Below are positions 54,842 to 62,627 of a DNA stretch of 64,000 nucleotides, piece by piece (position 1 is the stretch's first letter; each line of letters opens with the position of its first letter). A program made the translations under genes and the position numbers. Source of the stretch: Sphingobacteriales bacterium UTBCD1 (GTDB taxonomy: Bacteria; Bacteroidota; Bacteroidia; Chitinophagales; Chitinophagaceae); contig MWTC01000004.1 of NCBI GenBank assembly GCA_002066995.1, positions 22,606 through 86,605 of the forward strand. Direction: 5' to 3'. Under the pieces are notes generated by a model, which had not been told where the DNA came from, did not search any database, and saw only the letters and a list, made by a program, of their open reading frames with translations.

Positions 54842-55651
54842 ATGAAAACGTTATCCTTCTTTTCCATATTGGCTTTAATCATTTTATTAATGGCATCCTG
54901 CAAAACGGTACCCGTAACCGGTCGCAGGCAATTGAACTTAGTGCCTGATGCCATGATAAAAGCCCTTGCCCTTACCGAATACGATTCGATGGTAAGGCAT
55001 AGCGCTACTCTTTCACAAAATGACGAAAGAGCACAAATGGTAACAAGAGTGGGCATTAAGATTCAGCAGGCTGTAACATCCTATATGCAGCAAAACAATA
55101 TGAGTAAAGACCTGAAAAATTTCGCATGGGAGTACAATACTATAAATGAATCCACTATCAATGCGTGGTGCATGCCAGGAGGCAAAGTGGTAGTGTACAC
55201 CGGTCTTTTGCCTGTAACTCAAAATGAAACCGCTTTGGCAATTGTGATGGGACATGAGATCGCACATGCCATTGCGAGGCATGGCAACGAACGCATGAGC
55301 CAGGGATTGGTGGTCAGCCTCGGTGGATTGGTATTGCAGGAGGCGCTAAAAGAAAAGAAACAGGAAACGCAGGCTTTATTTCTTGGGCTATATATGGTTG
55401 GCTCTAACCTGGCCTTTTCATTGCCCAACAGCCGGATGCAGGAAAGCGAAGCGGACAAACTGGGGTTGATATTCGCTGCTATGGCGGGTTATGACCCCAA
55501 TGAAGCCATTCCTTTTTGGCAACGCATGGCAGCAGTCAGCAAAAATAAAGTGCCGGAATTTCTTTCCACACATCCTTCGGATGAAACAAGAATTAAAAAG
55601 TTATCGGCTTTAATACCGGAAGTAAAAGAAAAATATTATCACAACAATTAA
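54842..55651 (+). CDS. Lipoprotein M48-family metallopeptidase
   Basis: A 269-residue outer-membrane or periplasmic peptidase. Lipobox LMASC with Cys20, then an M48B core: VVVYTGLLPVTQNETALAIV, zinc site HEIAH (138-142) in MGHEIAHAIARHGNERMS, and the third-ligand motif ESEAD (201-205), with the downstream LSTHPSDETRI of the Loi/BepA group. Relatives degrade misassembled outer-membrane proteins. The frame extends upstream to 54728 inside the previous gene, but ATG 54842 starts the signal peptide. Part of the promoter C unit. Confidence 0.9.
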   Translation: MKTLSFFSILALIILLMASCKTVPVTGRRQLNLVPDAMIKALALTEYDSMVRHSATLSQNDERAQMVTRVGIKIQQAVTSYMQQNNMSKDLKNFAWEYNTINESTINAWCMPGGKVVVYTGLLPVTQNETALAIVMGHEIAHAIARHGNERMSQGLVVSLGGLVLQEALKEKKQETQALFLGLYMVGSNLAFSLPNSRMQESEADKLGLIFAAMAGYDPNEAIPFWQRMAAVSKNKVPEFLSTHPSDETRIKKLSALIPEVKEKYYHNN

Positions 55652-55678
55652 TTAGTCAATTTTAAAATTTGAAAAAAC

Positions 55679-56158
55679 ATGAATCGCATCATTATTCTTC
55701 TTATTTCACTTTGTATGTTCAGTTCCTGCCATTTCAGTAAAGGCGTTAAAAAAGATTTGAATACAGGCTTATCCGCTACCTACAATGGCTTTGAGGTGGA
55801 TGATATTTATTTAAGTGATGGCAATGGTACAAGGTTAAGTAACAATAAAGTAACGCTTGGCATACCCGTGAAGATAGTTGCATCGGGGGTTAAGAATTTT
55901 CGCCTGAAAGAACAAAATGCTTATCCTGGTTGCACGATTATCCTGACTGATAAAAATAAAAAGGAACTTTTAAATCTGCCTGATGCTTTTGAAGGCCAAG
56001 AGGGATTGGCTGCCACACAGGCAACTGAATTAAAGGCAACCTTAAATACAGGAGAGCCAATGGTAGCGGGCGAAACCTATCATTTATATGTCCGGTTTTA
56101 TGATAAAGAAAGTTCTGAAAACGAAATCGTATCGCAGGTGGATATAATGGTACAATAA
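55679..56158 (+). CDS. Small lipoprotein, unknown function
   Basis: A 159-residue lipoprotein (IIILLISLCMFSSC, Cys17) with a beta-rich mature domain: STGLSATYNGFEVDDIYLSD-like opening (from NTGLSATYNGFEVDD), GVKNFRLKEQNAYPGC and HLYVRFYDKESSENE. No family recognised; similar short lipoproteins occur next to M48 genes in related species as far as I can recall. Third gene of the promoter C unit, 27 bases after the peptidase. Confidence 0.72.
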   Translation: MNRIIILLISLCMFSSCHFSKGVKKDLNTGLSATYNGFEVDDIYLSDGNGTRLSNNKVTLGIPVKIVASGVKNFRLKEQNAYPGCTIILTDKNKKELLNLPDAFEGQEGLAATQATELKATLNTGEPMVAGETYHLYVRFYDKESSENEIVSQVDIMVQ

Positions 56159-56203
56159 AAAATAAGTTCTGTTTTTAAAGAATGTAACTGTGGTAAAAGT
56201 TAT

Positions 56204-56550
56204 TGCCATCAAGGCACTACAACACCAAGGTTCACTAAGTTTTCTTTGTGCTGCTTCGTGCCTTTAAGTCTTGGTGGCAAGAAAATGAACTCGCCACGAA
56301 GACACCAGGGCACTAAGGTTCACTAAGGACTTCTCTTTGTTCTGCTTCGTGTCTTTGTGACTTAGTGGCAAGAAAAAGGTCTCACCACGAAGACACCAAG
56401 GCACTAAGGTTCACTAAGATTTTTCCTTTGTGTTGCTTCGTGTCTTAGAGCCTTAGAGGCAAAATTTTTCGCCACGAAGACACTAAGGCACCAAGGTTCA
56501 CTAAGGTTTTCTCTTTGTGTTGCTTCGTGTCTTTGTGCCTTAGTGGCAAT
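56204..56550. repeat. Array of four R2 hairpins
   Basis: Four imperfect hairpins of about 85-90 bases. Each has a GCCACGAAGACACCAAGGCAC-type left arm and a CTTCGTGTCTTTGTGCCTTA-type right arm. Within each arm the module NAAGRCAC is repeated every 8-9 bases. The array begins about 45 bases after the lipoprotein stop and ends seven bases before promoter D. Confidence 0.85.
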
Positions 56551-56557
56551 AAAAAAA

Positions 56558-56605
56558 ATCATCTTTTTTAATGACCTCGCTCCCTTTTTACTTATTCTAT
56601 TTTTA
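56558..56605 (+). promoter_or_regulatory. Regulon promoter D (621-residue protein)
   Basis: ATCATCTTTTTTAATGAC (56558-56575; last base differs), 22 bases, TATTTTTA (56598-56605). ATG 26 bases later. Confidence 0.75.
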
Positions 56606-56631
56606 CATTACTAATTTCTAAATCAAATACA

Positions 56632-58497
56632 ATGCTAAAACATCTTTGTTGGTTTATTGTTCTTTGTTTTTGGGGTTTACAAATAAATGCCCAATACAGT
56701 GATCAGGAGTTAAACAGAGATTCTGTTGTAGGCTGGAAATATATCAGTAACCCCATCAATCCCAAAGCAGTTTATAAACCCATCAAAAGTCAGTACGGTT
56801 TTACTTATTCAGCATGGCAGCAGCAGGCTTCAGATGTGTTGATAAATTGGATACAGCAATCTTATCTGCCCCGCGGGTTGGTGATGCGTACCATCGCAAA
56901 GAATGACCAGCGCTGGTATGTGGATGCCAATGGGCCATTGCAAAGCTATGGTGTAAACTTTTTGGGATACGATGCCCATTTTGTAAATGGTAAAATTGAC
57001 CTTCATTGCTGCGAACAGGGGCTAAGATTAGTAGCGGGGTTCAATGATTTTCCGGGTGCATATATAAAAGGCTTTAATCCCGGCGGTATGTATTTTTTTG
57101 CAGAACAGGCTTCGTTCAGTGCCGGTGAAGATGATAAAAAATTATCCGAAGAAGGAGTTGATAAAAAAATTCAACCGAATGTATATCCTTACCGCACTTA
57201 CCTTGACCATTTTCATAACAATGGTCAACCCTTCAATAAAATTGGAATCGTCATTCCTAAAAATGGCGAATGGCCTTTTAAACCGGTATTGGTAAAAGAT
57301 GCCATTGCTTTTTATCGTCAGCAATTGGCTGCCTACCCCGATTTGCTGAAGTATGATTACGATTACCGTATAAAAGAAATTAACGAAGCCATAGAACGTT
57401 TAAAACCTTATTACAATGAACCGGCAAAAATTCTTAACAGAACTATACTTACTGATGATAAAGAACATTCGGCTATAAGCCCTGTTGATATTATCAACGG
57501 AAAAAATGCAGACAAAACATTTCCAGAATATTTTATGCTCGTTTCTGCTACACAACAAACCATTGACCTTACAAAAAAAGACAGTCCGCTTTGGGTATAT
57601 TTCAATTTAACACCAAAAAATATGGAGATGCAGGGAATCGTTTCAAAGTTTGATACAAAGTTTGGCACAGGAATACAATACCAGGTAAATACGTTATTGA
57701 ATAATCTGAATTTTGATTACATCGCTAAATGGCTTTCCGACCCGGCTAAAATGAAAGGCATTGCTTACACACCTGCGAAAGCACCTGCAACAACTGCGGG
57801 CAATAATATAACCGCACCGGTAACTGTTTCCACAACTGCCTCATCAAAAAACAAAGACCCCTTTACCATTTTGTATGAAGACTTTGATGGCTATGAAGCA
57901 GGAACTTTTTCTGCGAAAGGCTGGCATACTTACGGTCATGATGGGCATAGTTTTGAAAACGCCACTTTAAATACTATAAGCGGGCAACCAGGCAAATGGA
58001 TTTCTATTCCGGATGCATATACTTTCTATCCGGATTTCTCAAAGCAGCTTCCCGCAGCATTTACAATAAGCTACGATGTGTATTTTGGGAGCAATATTTC
58101 AAATAAGAGAACACCTCTTTATTTCAGGATAGATACTAAAGACCCCAATCCTAAAAAAAGTAACCCGATAGATTTACACGACATCAATAGGGAAGGTTTT
58201 CAATTTGCAATAGCTATGAGTGGCGAAGGAGAAACCAGCAAAAGATACATGAGTGCCCACATAGATGAAGTGAGCAACAAAATAAACACTACTCCCTTTA
58301 AAGCAAAAGATATTGCACATATCAGCATTTCAATAAATGGCGCTTCCATTGCCGTTTTAGTAAATGGTAAGGAAGTGAAACGTGATGATAATGCATTGCC
58401 CACAGGAAAATCTTTTAAGAGGATTGGCTGGTATTGTGGCGATCCGGGTATCTACCTTGGAAATATTTATGTGAAGAGCAACCCTGCTGTAAAATAA
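56632..58497 (+). CDS. Large exported two-domain protein with lectin-like C-terminus
   Basis: A 621-residue protein: signal peptide (WFIVLCFWGLQINAQ), an N-terminal region of about 360 residues with no family I know (landmarks VVGWKYISNPINPKAVYKPI, YKGFNPGGMYFFAEQ-like stretch from IKGFNPGGMYFF), an Ala/Thr/Pro linker (about 382-410) and a C-terminal sandwich (about 415-615) opening ILYEDFDGYEAGTFSAKGW, a form common in concanavalin/LamG-type domains. It has no T9SS tail, so it is probably periplasmic or outer-membrane. The function is unknown. Confidence 0.72.
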   Translation: MLKHLCWFIVLCFWGLQINAQYSDQELNRDSVVGWKYISNPINPKAVYKPIKSQYGFTYSAWQQQASDVLINWIQQSYLPRGLVMRTIAKNDQRWYVDANGPLQSYGVNFLGYDAHFVNGKIDLHCCEQGLRLVAGFNDFPGAYIKGFNPGGMYFFAEQASFSAGEDDKKLSEEGVDKKIQPNVYPYRTYLDHFHNNGQPFNKIGIVIPKNGEWPFKPVLVKDAIAFYRQQLAAYPDLLKYDYDYRIKEINEAIERLKPYYNEPAKILNRTILTDDKEHSAISPVDIINGKNADKTFPEYFMLVSATQQTIDLTKKDSPLWVYFNLTPKNMEMQGIVSKFDTKFGTGIQYQVNTLLNNLNFDYIAKWLSDPAKMKGIAYTPAKAPATTAGNNITAPVTVSTTASSKNKDPFTILYEDFDGYEAGTFSAKGWHTYGHDGHSFENATLNTISGQPGKWISIPDAYTFYPDFSKQLPAAFTISYDVYFGSNISNKRTPLYFRIDTKDPNPKKSNPIDLHDINREGFQFAIAMSGEGETSKRYMSAHIDEVSNKINTTPFKAKDIAHISISINGASIAVLVNGKEVKRDDNALPTGKSFKRIGWYCGDPGIYLGNIYVKSNPAVK

Positions 58498-58508
58498 GAA
58501 ATATCAAT

Positions 58509-58789
58509 GCCACAGATGCACAGATATAAACCACACCATTTTACTTGTTTAATCTTATGTAGTAATTAGACCTTCTTAAAATTCCATCTGTGCATCTGTG
58601 GCAATAAAATCTAAAAAAATCATCTGTGCATCCCTGTCTGCCGACAGGCAGGTGTGGCCATAAAATCTTAAAAATATCATCTGTGCATCTGTGGCAAGTA
58701 ACTACTTAAAATTTCATCTGTGTATCCCTGTCTGCCGACAGGCAGGTGTGGCCATAAAATCTTAAAAATATCATCTGTGCATCTGTGGC
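58509..58789. repeat. R1 array with two P1 palindrome inserts and a 94-bp duplication
   Basis: Left arm GCCACAGATGCACAGAT at 58509-58525, right arms at 58586, 58622, 58679, 58716 and 58773. The arms at 58622 and 58716 are split by the 20-base P1 palindrome CCTGTCTGCCGACAGGCAGG (58633-58652 and 58727-58746). The 58622-58715 block is repeated from 58716 on, a 94-bp tandem duplication. Confidence 0.85.
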
Positions 58790-58822
58790 AATATTTTAAA
58801 AAACACATTTACAATTTTATCA

Positions 58823-59200
58823 TTACAATATCAACCGCTTATAACTCAATTTCAACTCACCAAAGTTCACAATCAATGCAATCCGATTATCTGAAACCTT
58901 TAGATAGTTGATTGCTTGTGCTACATGTTCATCCGCTATTGTTTTAACACCCTTCACTTCAAGAATAACTTTATCAAAAACAACAAAGTCTGCATAAAAT
59001 TTATGTGGCAGAATAATGCCTTTATAATTAACCGTGTATTCCTTTTCTCTTTCAAAAAGAATTCCTGCATTTCTAAATTCGTATTCTAGTGCATCCTTAT
59101 AAACAATCTCCAGAAAACCGGCACCGAGTTGATTGTGTACCTCCATACAAGTGCCAATAATTTGGTAGGTCTCGTCTTTTAAGGGAAAGTTTTCGTTCAT
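58823..59200 (-). CDS. GxxExxY protein 1 (PD-(D/E)XK nuclease-like), flanked by R1 repeats
   Basis: A 125-residue protein of the GxxExxY family, assigned to the PD-(D/E)XK nuclease-like superfamily. The signature G28-FL-E31-IV-Y34 is present, and the predicted metal-binding residues follow: Asp71 (FYADFVV), Glu81 and Lys83 (LEVKG), and Gln95 near the C-terminal helix. The family occurs widely in environmental bacteria in multiple copies, function unproved. It is on the minus strand in a region otherwise coded on the plus strand, and is embedded in R1 repeats on both sides (58509-58789 and 59240-59512). Confidence 0.9.
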   Translation of the reverse strand: MNENFPLKDETYQIIGTCMEVHNQLGAGFLEIVYKDALEYEFRNAGILFEREKEYTVNYKGIILPHKFYADFVVFDKVILEVKGVKTIADEHVAQAINYLKVSDNRIALIVNFGELKLSYKRLIL

Positions 59201-59239
59201 GATTATAGGTTTTGAGATGAATCAAAATTAAATATTATT

Positions 59240-59512
59240 GCCACAGATACACAGATAAGCAACAATGCAATTTGCATGTTTTATAAACGAAATTAAACTT
59301 CTTAAAAGCTATCCGTGCATTCATGGTAATTTTATTCTTAAAATATCATCTGTGCATCTGTGGCAATTAATTTCTTTGAATATCATCTGTGCATATGTGG
59401 CAATTAATTTCTTTGAATATTATCTGTGCATCTGTGGCAATTAATTTCTTTGAATATCATCTGTGCATATGTGGCAATTAATTTCTTAAAATATCATCTG
59501 TGCATCTGTGGC
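59240..59512. repeat. R1 arms with a five-copy 37-bp tandem array
   Basis: An R1 left arm (59240-59256), a degenerate right arm near 59306 and five right arms spaced exactly 37 bases apart (59348, 59385, 59422, 59459, 59496). Copies alternate GCATCTGTGG and GCATATGTGG, so the array grew as 74-base pairs of units. There are no unique spacers, so it is not CRISPR. It ends 13 bases before promoter E. Confidence 0.85.
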
Positions 59513-59525
59513 TATATTTCTAAAA

Positions 59526-59573
59526 ATCATCTTTTTTAATGATACCCCCACATTGTAAGCCAAACTACTTTTA
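59526..59573 (+). promoter_or_regulatory. Regulon promoter E (TPR protein)
   Basis: ATCATCTTTTTTAATGAT (59526-59543), 22 bases, TACTTTTA (59566-59573). ATG 18 bases later. Confidence 0.75.
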
Positions 59574-59591
59574 TTACAAACAATTTGTAAA

Positions 59592-61721
59592 ATGAAAAAG
59601 ATAATACTTCTTCTATTTATGCTTCCTGTAATGGCCGTAGCACAACAAACTCAAAACATGGAAGATGCCATGAAGAAAATGGAAGAATTGAAAAAAAACA
59701 TGACCCCGGAACAGCGAGCCATATTGGATAAAATGGGCATTGATAAAACCATGCAAACTGCCCAGAAAAATATGCAACAGGGAAAATCAAGTGCAGTGAT
59801 GATGCCCACCGGCGATCCTAATAAAATTCCGGAAACAATTTCCAGTTTGTCCATACCTGCGACACCAACTGATAAATCAAAATTGATAGCATATCTCAAG
59901 CCCATATTTTCTGAAACACAGAAAGCCATGAAACCGGATCATGTACAATCAGTTGAAGGGTTATTGAATCAGGGCAAACTAACAGGGCAAATGGCAATGG
60001 TGTTTTGGACGCAAAATGAATTGGATAAAGCATTGTATCTATTGGAAAATGCCTGTATCACCAATCCCGATGATTATTTGTCATTAAATAATTTAGCTGC
60101 ACTGCTTACCTTGTCCGGCTATGCACATAAGGCATTACCGCTTTTATTATATGCACAAAAATTTGTGCCTGAGAGTGGCACGTTGCTCAATAATATCGGG
60201 CAGGCTTACCTGAGTTTGGGATATGTAGATAAGGCCAAATCCCTTTTAATTTCTGCTTCATCAAAAGATACAAACAATGCAGAGACTTATCGTTCACTGG
60301 CACTCATTGCACAGAAGCAAGGCAACAATACACTTTGCGGCAGTTATCTTGAAAAAGCCATTGCACATGGCGGCGCTACATCAGAAGCTATCAACCTGTT
60401 GAATTCCGTAACACCCGGAAAAGATATGTCGGAATTTATTCGTAACCGCTTCAAACAATTTTATAAAGATCACAGCATTACCAAACGTTTTATTTTACCG
60501 CCAATACCTGGTTCCTATGAAGAAGCAGTGGACAAGTACCCGGAAATTGATGCCTTTTTTAAAGACCTTGATGCCACTATTAATGCAACTTCAAAAACAG
60601 GAAAGGAATTGACAAAAAAATATGAAAATCAAGTGCAGGATAACCAGGCAAAAAAAATGGCACAGATTCAGCAAATGATGGCAAATGCAGGTAAGCCCGG
60701 ATTTGCCCAGTCAATGCAGGATATGAAATCTTCAATGAGCAATCCGTTGATGGCACAGGGAGCGCTCATGATGTCAAGCATTGACAATCCGCAGTTCAGT
60801 AAATCATATTTCTCCAGGATGAAAACAGAAGCTGCAAACAGACTGAACAGTGAAAATGAATTGAAGCAGGCATTGAAAAATAATTTTGACAACAAGATAA
60901 ACGCCTTGTTGAAAGAGAAGAGTACATTAAAGGATGGCGAAGGACAAGATGCAGCCAATAAGAGAATGGAGCAGATTGAAAAAGAGGTATGCAAGTTACA
61001 ACAAGACAGGCAGCAAAAATGGTTAGAGAAAAGCGCTGAAATAAATGAGCAGTATATCCACAATATGGAAGACCTGCTGAATCAGCGTTTGCAGGAATAT
61101 CTTTTCTGGAATACTGTGGTGATGCAATCCCTGCAGGATCCTACGGCTGTCAACTATCAGTTTTATGTACAATATATGAAAGACCTGTATAGTTTTAGAT
61201 CATTGTATCCAATTTATGTTGATGGTGGCTTATCAAAACCCTGTGGTGATTACTTAAAAAAAGACAATTCTACCAAAGGGAAAATACACGATTGGGAAAT
61301 GGAACATTGTGAAGTGGATTTTGGAATTGACCTGATGGTTACCGGCGCTAAAATGAATTGTGAAGGATGGTCAATTTATGCTGATTTTAAATCCGGCTCA
61401 TTTAAATATGAACGCAGTATTGATCCTGTAACCTGGCAAACAACCGGCCATAGTATATCGGCAAAGGCAGGCAAGGATAAAGAATTTGAGATTGGTAAAA
61501 TAAAGTCAAAAATTGGTGCTTCATTAGAAACGACGATTAAGTTTGATGGCAATATGAATCCGGTTGATTTATCGGTGAAAGGCACAGTTGGTGCCGAAGT
61601 AAGCGGTCCTAATGGCGGCAAAGCAGGTATGGACTTATTCACAGAAGAAATCAGTGTGAGCAGTGGTTTCAATGCTGCCGGCCCTTCTATACCTGGATTT
61701 GGAAGTGATTTTTTGAAATAG
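59592..61721 (+). CDS. Exported TPR protein with a long coiled-coil region
   Basis: A 709-residue protein: signal peptide (ILLLFMLPVMAVAQQ), a helical Met/Lys-rich opening, TPR repeats from about 120 to 270 (DKALYLLENACITNPDDYLS, TLLNNIGQAYLSLGYVDKAK, NTLCGSYLEKAIAHGG), a long charged coiled-coil stretch (about 330-500) and a C-terminal domain with Cys/Trp residues (MNCEGWSIYADFKSGSF) rich in strands. The end (GFNAAGPSIPGFGSDF) is not a T9SS signal. No family named. It is the largest protein of the regulon and a plausible scaffold for the others. Confidence 0.75.
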   Translation: MKKIILLLFMLPVMAVAQQTQNMEDAMKKMEELKKNMTPEQRAILDKMGIDKTMQTAQKNMQQGKSSAVMMPTGDPNKIPETISSLSIPATPTDKSKLIAYLKPIFSETQKAMKPDHVQSVEGLLNQGKLTGQMAMVFWTQNELDKALYLLENACITNPDDYLSLNNLAALLTLSGYAHKALPLLLYAQKFVPESGTLLNNIGQAYLSLGYVDKAKSLLISASSKDTNNAETYRSLALIAQKQGNNTLCGSYLEKAIAHGGATSEAINLLNSVTPGKDMSEFIRNRFKQFYKDHSITKRFILPPIPGSYEEAVDKYPEIDAFFKDLDATINATSKTGKELTKKYENQVQDNQAKKMAQIQQMMANAGKPGFAQSMQDMKSSMSNPLMAQGALMMSSIDNPQFSKSYFSRMKTEAANRLNSENELKQALKNNFDNKINALLKEKSTLKDGEGQDAANKRMEQIEKEVCKLQQDRQQKWLEKSAEINEQYIHNMEDLLNQRLQEYLFWNTVVMQSLQDPTAVNYQFYVQYMKDLYSFRSLYPIYVDGGLSKPCGDYLKKDNSTKGKIHDWEMEHCEVDFGIDLMVTGAKMNCEGWSIYADFKSGSFKYERSIDPVTWQTTGHSISAKAGKDKEFEIGKIKSKIGASLETTIKFDGNMNPVDLSVKGTVGAEVSGPNGGKAGMDLFTEEISVSSGFNAAGPSIPGFGSDFLK

Positions 61722-61738
61722 ATGATTACTATAGGTCA

Positions 61739-61957
61739 GCCACGAAGACACTAAGGCACCAGGGTACACGAAGGTTTTCTCTTTGTGTTGCTTCGTGTCT
61801 TTGTGCTTTAGTGGCAAGAAAATGATTTCGCCACGAAGACACCAGGGCGCCAAGATTCACTAAGTTTTCTTTGTGCTACTTCGTGTCTTTGTGCCTTAGT
61901 GGCAAGAATAACTTTCGCCACGAAGACACCAGGGCACTAAGGTTCACGAAGATTTTT
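61739..61957. repeat. R2 hairpins left of GxxExxY gene 2
   Basis: Two and a half R2 hairpins starting 18 bases after the TPR gene stop. The last unit is a left arm (from about 61917) whose partner right arm lies on the other side of the GxxExxY gene, at about 62429, so the gene sits inside the loop of one R2 hairpin. Confidence 0.82.
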
Positions 61958-61984
61958 TACGTTCAACCTGAAAATAACAAAATA

Positions 61985-62380
61985 CTAAAGAACCATTCTT
62001 TTAATCCCATTTTTTATTAATGGCACATTGAAGTTTATTAAATATCCGAGTCTTTTGCCTGTTAGTTTTAAATGGCTTAAGAGTTGGGCTTCCCAAACAG
62101 GGTTAACTGTTTCAATTGCTTTAAGTTCGCATATTACCAAATCATCTACCATCACATCCAAACGAAGACCTTCTTCAAAATAAATTCCATCAAAAGTGAT
62201 TGGTATGTCTTGTTGTCTTATTACATTAAATCCATTTTTTCTTAAAACATGGCAAAAGCAAACTTCATAAACCTTCTCCAGTAAACCTGGCCCTAACTCT
62301 TTGTGTACTTCATAAGCTGCGTTTACAACTGCTTTCCCAATTCTTTCTTCTTCCTCTGATAGTTGCTCAAACTGTTTCAT
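61985..62380 (-). CDS. GxxExxY protein 2 (PD-(D/E)XK nuclease-like), flanked by R2 repeats
   Basis: A 131-residue GxxExxY-family protein with the signature G32-LL-E35-KV-Y38 and intact predicted nuclease residues Asp75 (LRLDVMV), Glu85 and Lys87 (CELKA), and Gln99. It is clearly diverged from the first copy at 58823, so they are not a recent duplication. It is on the minus strand, opposite its neighbours, and lies between an R2 left arm and an R2 right arm. R2, not R1, flanks it on both sides. Function unknown. Confidence 0.9.
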   Translation of the reverse strand: MKQFEQLSEEEERIGKAVVNAAYEVHKELGPGLLEKVYEVCFCHVLRKNGFNVIRQQDIPITFDGIYFEEGLRLDVMVDDLVICELKAIETVNPVWEAQLLSHLKLTGKRLGYLINFNVPLIKNGIKRMVL

Positions 62381-62428
62381 ACTTTTTTTCTAAACTTAAA
62401 GAAAAACTTCTGAATATAGATGAAAACC

Positions 62429-62554
62429 TTCTTTGTGCTACTTCGTGTCTTTGTGCCTTAGTGGCAAGAATAACTTTCGCCACGAAGGCACCAGGGCACC
62501 AAGGTTCACTAAGTTGTCTTTGTGCTGCTTTGTGTCTTTGTGCCTTGGTGGCAA
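62429..62554. repeat. R2 hairpins right of GxxExxY gene 2
   Basis: An R2 right arm (from 62429) that pairs with the left arm at 61917 across the gene, then one further R2 hairpin ending GCCTTGGTGGCAAG, eight bases before promoter F. Confidence 0.82.
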
Positions 62555-62562
62555 GAGAAAAA

Positions 62563-62610
62563 ATCATCTTTTTTAATGATATCCACACACAACTCCCTCT
62601 TCTACTTTTA
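62563..62610 (+). promoter_or_regulatory. Regulon promoter F (334-residue protein)
   Basis: ATCATCTTTTTTAATGAT (62563-62580), 22 bases, TACTTTTA (62603-62610). ATG 17 bases later. Confidence 0.75.
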
Positions 62611-62627
62611 CGTCATAAATCATCATT

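Noticed and set aside
59348..59512. Regular 37-base spacing of repeats suggesting a CRISPR array
   Set aside because: Units are contiguous, with no variable spacers between them, and no cas genes are near; it is a tandem duplication of an R1 arm plus linker.
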